The position numbers and the translations under genes are program-made. Positions 57,349-64,000 of a stretch of DNA of 64,000 nt are shown here, in pieces (positions within the stretch are counted from its first letter, which is position 1; the number at the start of each line of letters is the position of its first letter). Location of the stretch: NCBI RefSeq assembly GCF_900091455.1, contig NZ_LT607412.1:558001-622000 (forward strand). The letters run 5' to 3'. The notes below the pieces were generated by a model. The model saw nothing but the letters and a program-made list of their open reading frames with translations, made no database searches and was not told where the DNA came from. Origin of the DNA: Micromonospora coriariae. Lineage in GTDB: Bacteria; Actinomycetota; Actinomycetes; Mycobacteriales; Micromonosporaceae.

Positions 57349-58278
57349 TCAGCGGGGGTCCACACCGGGCGGGAGTTCGTCGCCGGCGATCGCGGACTGG
57401 ACGTAGTCGAGCAGGATGCGGCGCAGTTCCCGGCCGGCGTGGGTCGGCACCACGTCGCGCCGGCGGGCCACCGCGATCGTCCGCCGCACCCCGGGCGGCG
57501 CCAGCGGGGTGATCCGCACGCCCGGACGGCGCGCCAGCACGATGCCGGGCACCAGCGCGATGCCGAGCCCTGCCTCGACGAAGCTGAGCACCGCGTCCAT
57601 CTCACCGCCGTCCACCGCGAAGGTCGGCTCGAAGCCCGCCGCGCGGCACGCCTCGATGGTGGCGTCGCGCAGGTCGTAGCCCTCCCGGAACATCACCATC
57701 GGCTGGTCGCGCAGGTCGGTGATGCGCAGTTCCCCGCTCGCCGAGGCGGTCGGCACCTCCCCCACCGAGGCCACCACCAGGCTCTCCTGCAGGATCGGGT
57801 CGACGCGCAGCCCGGGGTCGGCGCCCTGGGCCGGCATGATGATCAGCGCCAGATCGAGGTCGCCGCGGAGCAGGTCGCGCACCAGGTCCTGAGACCCGCC
57901 CTCCTCCACCTTGAGGTCGACGGTGGGGTGCGCGTCGCGGAACCGGCGCAGCACCGGCGGGGCGAGCGACGTGGCGAGGCTGGGGGTGGCGCCGAGCCGG
58001 ACCCGACCCCGGCGCAGCCCGACCAGCTCCTGCACCTCGCGGGTCGCGGTCTCCACGTCGGCGAGGATCCGGGTGGCCAGGGGCAGCAGCACCTCGCCGG
58101 CCGCGGTGAGGGCGATGTTGCCCCGTACCCGTTCGAACAGTGGGGCCCCGAGGTCGGTCTCCAGGGCGTGAATTTGCTTACTGAGCGAGGGCTGAGTTAT
58201 GCCGACGATGTCGGCGGCTTGGGTGAAATGTCGTACTTCGGCCACCGCGACGAAGTACCGGAGCTGATGGAGTTGCAT
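57349..58278 (-). CDS. LysR-family transcriptional regulator
   Basis: A 309-residue LTTR. The HTH region reads HQLRYFVAVAEVRHFTQAADIVGITQPSLSKQIHALE (in parts), with recognition helix TQPSLSKQI. The effector domain covers about 90-300. ATG 58278 lies 6 bases after TAAGCT (58285-58290 on this strand), so it is leaderless. That -10 lies inside the ATAGC-TTATG-GCTAT box, so the protein should repress itself. It is divergent from sdhCAB, whose promoter has the box at -66. The inducer is unknown. It converges on hrpA. Confidence 0.95.
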   Translation of the reverse strand: MQLHQLRYFVAVAEVRHFTQAADIVGITQPSLSKQIHALETDLGAPLFERVRGNIALTAAGEVLLPLATRILADVETATREVQELVGLRRGRVRLGATPSLATSLAPPVLRRFRDAHPTVDLKVEEGGSQDLVRDLLRGDLDLALIIMPAQGADPGLRVDPILQESLVVASVGEVPTASASGELRITDLRDQPMVMFREGYDLRDATIEACRAAGFEPTFAVDGGEMDAVLSFVEAGLGIALVPGIVLARRPGVRITPLAPPGVRRTIAVARRRDVVPTHAGRELRRILLDYVQSAIAGDELPPGVDPR

Positions 58279-58282
58279 CTAC

Positions 58283-58297
58283 ATAGCTTATGGCTAT
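58283..58297. promoter_or_regulatory. LysR-type (T-N11-A) operator
   Basis: ATAGC-TTATG-GCTAT is a perfect inverted repeat containing T-N11-A (58284-58296), the classic LTTR binding core. It is centred on 58290, about -66 from the proposed sdhC start site (58356), and overlaps the -10 of the LysR gene. Confidence 0.8.
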
Positions 58298-58318
58298 CAA
58301 CACTGCGACTTTGATGCA

Positions 58319-58348
58319 TTGGACGACTGATCCAAGTCCTCCTAGCGT
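58319..58348 (+). promoter_or_regulatory. sdhCAB promoter
   Basis: TTGGAC (58319-58324), 18 bases, TAGCGT (58343-58348). The -10 ends 7 bases before GTG 58356, the arrangement of leaderless promoters in this window. Confidence 0.65.
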
Positions 58349-58355
58349 CGATCGT

Positions 58356-59045
58356 GTGGTAGTCACGAAAACTCGGTCGCCCATCCGCTCCAACGTCGGC
58401 CTCAAGGCCGTCATGGCGGTGACGGGCATCCTGCTGGCGCTGTTCCTGATCGCGCACATGCTCGGAAACCTGAAGGTGTTCACGGGGGAAACCTCGTTCG
58501 ACCACTACGCGCACTGGCTGCGCGACATCGGCAAGCCGCTGCTGCCCGGCGTGTGGTTCCTGTGGATCCTGCGCACCGGACTGGTGGTGGCGGTCGTCGC
58601 CCACATCGTGGCCGCGACCGTGCTGGCCCGGCGGGCCCGCGCGGCCCGCCCGGTGAAGTACGCCCACCGCAAGAAGGTCAACGGCAGCTACGCGGCCCGC
58701 ACCATGCGCTGGGGCGGGGTGATCATCCTGCTCTTCGTCATCTACCACCTCCTGGACCTGACCACCGGCACGCTGAACCCGGTCGGTGACGCCAGCAAGC
58801 CGTACGGCAACGTGGTCGCCGACTTCGCCCCGGAGCGCTGGTACGTCACGCTCTTCTACACGCTCGCCATCATCGCGGTGGGCTTCCACCTGCGGCACGG
58901 CGCCTTCAGCGCGTTCCGCAGCCTCGGCCAGCAGACGCCACGGGGCGAACGCCGGGCACGCAACGCCGCGTTGGTCTTCGCCGTCCTGCTCTGCGCCGGA
59001 TACCTGGTGGTCCCGTTCGCCGTTCTCACCGGATTGGTGTCCTGA
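58356..59045 (+). CDS. sdhC: Succinate dehydrogenase cytochrome b subunit
   Basis: A 229-residue membrane anchor with five hydrophobic helices, the single-subunit type used with SdhA and SdhB in SdhCAB complexes of the B. subtilis/W. succinogenes class. His candidates for two hemes lie in [32 protein letters not shown] and [12 protein letters not shown] 58356 is chosen because of the promoter and -10 spacing. An ATG at 58290 is in frame but lies inside the LTTR operator and adds 22 residues with no membrane character. It precedes sdhA by one base. Confidence 0.93.
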   Translation: MVVTKTRSPIRSNVGLKAVMAVTGILLALFLIAHMLGNLKVFTGETSFDHYAHWLRDIGKPLLPGVWFLWILRTGLVVAVVAHIVAATVLARRARAARPVKYAHRKKVNGSYAARTMRWGGVIILLFVIYHLLDLTTGTLNPVGDASKPYGNVVADFAPERWYVTLFYTLAIIAVGFHLRHGAFSAFRSLGQQTPRGERRARNAALVFAVLLCAGYLVVPFAVLTGLVS

Positions 59046-59046
59046 C

Positions 59047-60980
<1,934 letters not shown>

Positions 60981-60984
<4 letters not shown>

Positions 60985-61745
60985 ACCTGACCCTGCGCAT
61001 CTGGCGCCAGAAGGGCCCTGAGGACAAGGGTCGGATGGTGACCTACCAGGTCGACGACGTGTCCCCGGACATGTCGTTCCTCGAGATGCTCGACGTGCTC
61101 AACGAGCGGCTGATCCTCGCCGGCGAGGACCCGGTGGCGTTCGACCACGACTGCCGTGAGGGCATCTGCGGCATGTGCGGCCTGATGATCAACGGCGACG
61201 CGCACGGGCCGCAGCGCGGCACCACCGCGTGCCAGTTGCACATGCGGCAGTTCACCGACGGCGAGACGATCGACATCGAGCCGTGGCGGGCCAGCGCCTT
61301 CCCGGTCATCAAGGACCTGGTGGTCAACCGGGGAGCCTTTGACAAGATCATCGCCGCCGGTGGCTACATCACCGCACCGACCGGCAGCGCGCCCGAGGCG
61401 CACTCCACCCCGGTGGCCAAGGCCAACGCGGACGCCGCCTTCGAGTCGGCGGCCTGCATCGGCTGCGGCGCGTGCGTCGCGGCCTGCCCGAACGGCTCCG
61501 GCATGCTCTTCACCGCCGCCAAGCTCACCCAGCTCTCGCTGCTGCCGCAGGGCCAGCCCGAGCGGTACACCCGGGTGATCGGCATGGTCGACGCGCACGA
61601 CGAGGCCGGCTTCGGCGGCTGCACCAACGCCGGTGAGTGCACCCCTGCCTGCCCGAAGGGCATTCCGCTGAACACCATCGGCCGGCTCAACCGCGACTAC
61701 CTCGCGGCCACCGCGAAGGGCGCCGGCAACACCCCCGGTTCCTGA
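60981..61745 (+). CDS. sdhB: Succinate dehydrogenase iron-sulfur subunit
   Basis: A 254-residue iron-sulfur protein. The [2Fe-2S] cluster ligands are [10 protein letters not shown] and the later Cys in TTACQLH. The [4Fe-4S] motif is [12 protein letters not shown], and the [3Fe-4S] ligands include [16 protein letters not shown]. It carries electrons from SdhA to the quinone site in SdhC. GTG 60981 overlaps the sdhA stop (GTGA). A strong hairpin follows at 61756. Confidence 0.96.
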
Positions 61746-61755
61746 TCAGCCCGCC

Positions 61756-61805
61756 ACACCGGACCGCCGTACCCCGCGCTTTTCAGGGGTACGGCGGTCC
61801 GGTGT
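61756..61805 (+). terminator. sdhCAB terminator
   Basis: Perfect 20-base arms (61756-61775 and 61786-61805) with a 10-base loop that contains TTTT, starting 11 bases after the sdhB stop. Confidence 0.85.
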
Positions 61806-61877
61806 TTCGGTGGTGGGGCTGGGGCGGCCCCGTCGCACGGTCACCCCCAGCCCCGCCCGAGGCAGCCGCCCGCGACC

Positions 61878-61902
61878 GGTTCAAGTGCCGGAGTGCGGGT
61901 AG
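61878..61902 (+). promoter_or_regulatory. SigB-type promoter for the alcohol dehydrogenase operon
   Basis: GGTT, 15 bases, GGGTAG. It matches GNNT-N14-16-GGGTA except for the last base of the consensus (C/T). The gene start is 36 bases downstream. Confidence 0.5.
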
Positions 61903-61938
61903 CAGTCCGGTAGGCGCACCGGAGAGGGGACGAACGGC

Positions 61939-63123
61939 ATGAAGGCACTCACCTGGCAGGGCAAGCGGGACGTACGGGTCGAGGAGGTCCCGGATCCCCG
62001 GATCGAGGAGCCGACCGACGCGATTATCAAGATCACCTCAACCGCGATCTGCGGCTCCGATCTGCACCTGTACGAGGTGCTGGGGCCGTACCTGAAGCCC
62101 GGCGACATCCTCGGTCACGAGTCGATGGGCATCGTCGAGGAGGTCGGGCCGGAGGTGACCCGGCTCAAGCCCGGCGACCGGGTGGTGGTGCCGTTCAACA
62201 TCTCCTGTGGCAGTTGCTGGATGTGCCAGCGCCAGCTCTACGCCCAGTGCGAGACCACCCAGGTCACCAGCGAGGGCAAGGGCGCGGCGCTGTTCGGCTA
62301 CACCTCCCTCTACGGCTCGGTCCCCGGCGGGCAGGCCGAGTACCTGCGCGTCCCACAGGCGCAGTTCGGACCGATCACGATCCCGCAGACCGGCGCCGAC
62401 GAGCGTTACCTCTACCTCTCCGACATCCTGCCCACCGCCTGGCAGGCGGTGAAGTACGCGGACACGCCGCCCGGTGGCACCCTGGCGGTCTTCGGGCTGG
62501 GCCCGGTCGGCCAGTTCTGCGCCCGGATCGGCCGCCACCTCGGCGCCGGCCGGGTGATCGGGCTGGACCTGGTGCCAGAGCGGCTGGAGCTGGCCCGCCG
62601 GCACGGCATCGAGGTGCTCGACGTCCGCGAGCTCGACGACGTGCCGGGCGCGCTGATCGACCTGGTCGACGGACGCGGCCCGGACGCGGTCATCGACGCC
62701 GTCGGCATGGAGGCGCACGGCTCGCCGGTCGGCAAGCTGGCGCACGCCGCCGTCGGGATGCTGCCGGACAAGCTGGCCCAGACGATGACCGACCGGGTCG
62801 GCACGGACCGGCTATCTGTCCTGCACGCCGCGATCAAGGCGGTCCGTCGCGGCGGCACCGTCTCGCTCTCCGGTGTCTACGGCGGCGAGGCGGACCCGAT
62901 GCCGCTGATGGAGATGTTCGACCGGGGCATCCAGCTGCGGATGGGGCAGTGCCACGTGCGCCGGTGGACCGACGAGATCCTGCCGCTGCTCGCCGGCGAT
63001 GACGACCCGCTGGGCGTGGAGGATCTGCGGACCCACCGGATGCCGCTGGCCAGCGCGCCGCAGGCGTACGAGATGTTCCAGAAGAAGGAGGACGGCTGCA
63101 TCAAGGTCGTGCTGGCTCCGTGA
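61939..63123 (+). CDS. Zinc-dependent alcohol/formaldehyde dehydrogenase-family protein
   Basis: A 394-residue MDR enzyme. Zinc-site residues are CGSDLHLYE, GHESMGIVEEVG and the four-Cys structural zinc CGSCWMCQRQLYAQC. The coenzyme motif is VFGLGPVGQFCARIGRHLGA, and the long C-terminal part resembles the glutathione-independent formaldehyde dehydrogenase group. The substrate is unknown. It may be stress-induced from the upstream SigB-type promoter. The SDR gene is coupled to its stop by GTGA. Confidence 0.92.
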   Translation: MKALTWQGKRDVRVEEVPDPRIEEPTDAIIKITSTAICGSDLHLYEVLGPYLKPGDILGHESMGIVEEVGPEVTRLKPGDRVVVPFNISCGSCWMCQRQLYAQCETTQVTSEGKGAALFGYTSLYGSVPGGQAEYLRVPQAQFGPITIPQTGADERYLYLSDILPTAWQAVKYADTPPGGTLAVFGLGPVGQFCARIGRHLGAGRVIGLDLVPERLELARRHGIEVLDVRELDDVPGALIDLVDGRGPDAVIDAVGMEAHGSPVGKLAHAAVGMLPDKLAQTMTDRVGTDRLSVLHAAIKAVRRGGTVSLSGVYGGEADPMPLMEMFDRGIQLRMGQCHVRRWTDEILPLLAGDDDPLGVEDLRTHRMPLASAPQAYEMFQKKEDGCIKVVLAP

Positions 63124-64000
63124 GCCGGGTCGTGGTGATCGTCGGCGCGACCAGCGGGATCGGCCGGGCGACGGCCCGGGCGTTCGCCGAGCGCGGCGAG
63201 CGCCTCGTCCTCGCCGCCCGCGCCACACAGACCCTGGCCGAGGTACGCGCGGAGTGCGCCGACGTCGACGTGCTGACCGTGCCCACCGACGTCACCGAAC
63301 CGGGCGCGCTGGATGCGCTCGCGGGCGCCGCGACCAGCCGGTTCGGCCGGATCGACGTGTGGGTGCACACTGCCGCCGTGATGGCCTACGGGCGCTTCGA
63401 CGAGCTGCCCGAGCACGTCTTCGAGCAGGTGGTGCGGACCGACCTGCTGGCCGCGGCCGGATCGGCGCGGGTGGCGTTGCGGCACTTCCAGGCCGCCGGG
63501 GCGGGCACCCTGATCCTCACCGGCTCGGTGCTCGGGCACATCACCGCGCCGTACATGAGCGCCTACGTGGCCAGCAAGTGGGGGTTGCAGGGGCTGGTCC
63601 GGACGGTGCAACAGGAGCTGCGCGACAGCCCGCAGATCCGGCTGTGCATGATCAACCCGGGCAGCGTGGACACTCCGGTGTACCAGCAGGCGGCCAACTA
63701 CCTGGGCCGGGTCGGGCGGCCCCCACCGCCGATCGCCGGCCCGCAGCGGGTGGCCCGGGCCATTGTGGACTGCACGGACCGGCCCCGCCGGGAGGTGTCC
63801 GTGGGCCGGCTGAACGCGGTGCTGCGGTTCGGCTTCACCGTGCTGCCGGGCGTGTACGACGTCCTGGTCGGACCGTTGATGCGGTTGGCCGGCCTGAGCG
63901 GCCGGCCGGTCGACGCGCACGACGGCACGGTCTTCGCCCCGAACCCGGCCGGCGAGGCGGTGCGCGGCGGTCATCTGCCTGACCTGCGGCAGCTCGCTCG
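63120..64000 (+). CDS. Short-chain dehydrogenase/reductase, C-terminus outside window
   Basis: The frame starts at GTG 63120, overlapping the dehydrogenase stop (GTGA), and is open to the window end, 293 residues visible. The NAD(P) motif is GATSGIGRAT (residues 9-18), the active-site Ser lies in LTGSVLGH, and the catalytic Tyr-Lys in YVASKWG. The segment INPGSVDTPVY follows, as in classical SDRs. Beyond about 200 residues comes a non-catalytic extension with hydrophobic stretches (FGFTVLPGVYDVLVGPLMRL), a type common in stress-related SDRs. Substrate is unknown. The upstream promoter suggests stress control. Confidence 0.92.
   Translation, partial: MSRVVVIVGATSGIGRATARAFAERGERLVLAARATQTLAEVRAECADVDVLTVPTDVTEPGALDALAGAATSRFGRIDVWVHTAAVMAYGRFDELPEHVFEQVVRTDLLAAAGSARVALRHFQAAGAGTLILTGSVLGHITAPYMSAYVASKWGLQGLVRTVQQELRDSPQIRLCMINPGSVDTPVYQQAANYLGRVGRPPPPIAGPQRVARAIVDCTDRPRREVSVGRLNAVLRFGFTVLPGVYDVLVGPLMRLAGLSGRPVDAHDGTVFAPNPAGEAVRGGHLPDLRQLA

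Noticed and set aside
58290..58355. In-frame ATG at 58290 as the sdhC start
   Set aside because: It lies within the LTTR box and upstream of the promoter; the extra 22 residues have no membrane or conserved character.

Overview
The window is high-GC DNA with actinobacterial gene content: a SigB/SigF-type sigma factor, a SpoIIE-type phosphatase, an XRE/DUF397 pair, class F sortase, PAC2, UBP zinc finger and DUF3516 helicase. Many genes start exactly 6-8 bases after a TANNNT -10 box, which indicates leaderless mRNAs. Two copies of a GTTAACGCC-T-GGCGTT palindrome and one GTTGATCATGAAGTTA palindrome resemble intergenic repeats I associate with Micromonospora/Salinispora. I read it as a Micromonosporaceae chromosome segment, mostly core and soft-core genes, with no phage, plasmid, CRISPR, rRNA or tRNA seen.

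Layout. 1-9 kb: small conserved proteins, a CmpX-like membrane protein, a SpoIIE phosphatase/kinase, HAD phosphatase, CPA1 antiporter, FAD oxidoreductase, DUF3072, phosphodiesterase and YflT-like stress protein. 9-13 kb: divergent regulator modules (TetR/FBP zinc protein; GNAT/MarR-pirin). 13-17 kb: phospholipase D, acetoacetate-decarboxylase-like protein, sigma factor. 17-21 kb: GPP34-APC-GNAT operon divergent from the XRE-DUF397 pair. 21-27 kb: hrpB, PP2C, and a secreted GH9 cellulase behind a perfect CebR box. 27.2-29.7 kb: a histidyl-tRNA-synthetase-like orphan flanked by a decayed copy and the intact copy of the start of an MFS gene. 29.7-37.3 kb: antiporter-UBP operon, LLM flavoprotein, aldehyde dehydrogenase, SGNH lipoprotein, EcsC, and a lysozyme-fold protein. 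37.7-48 kb: PAC2, exonuclease III, monooxygenase, class F sortase pair, trmB, DUF3516 helicase, MBL/TetR pair, an unknown gene behind a palindromic operator, and a DUF559 protein bracketed by two 80-bp palindromes. 48-52 kb: an iron-siderophore ABC operon under an IdeR-like box. 52-58 kb: YCII, cytidine deaminase, hrpA. 57-64 kb: LysR divergent from sdhCAB, then an alcohol dehydrogenase-SDR operon.

How the parts work together. The sigma factor gene shares the window with four candidate promoters of the GNNT-N14-16-GGGTA type (CmpX-like, DUF3072, 48-aa protein, alcohol dehydrogenase). The SpoIIE protein joins phosphatase and anti-sigma-type kinase domains, so part of a general-stress regulon is probably local. 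The LysR/sdhCAB control region has textbook geometry and fixes the sdhC start at 58356. The most novel item is the HisRS-like orphan and the duplicated 90-bp fragment (81% identical, ungapped) that brackets it.
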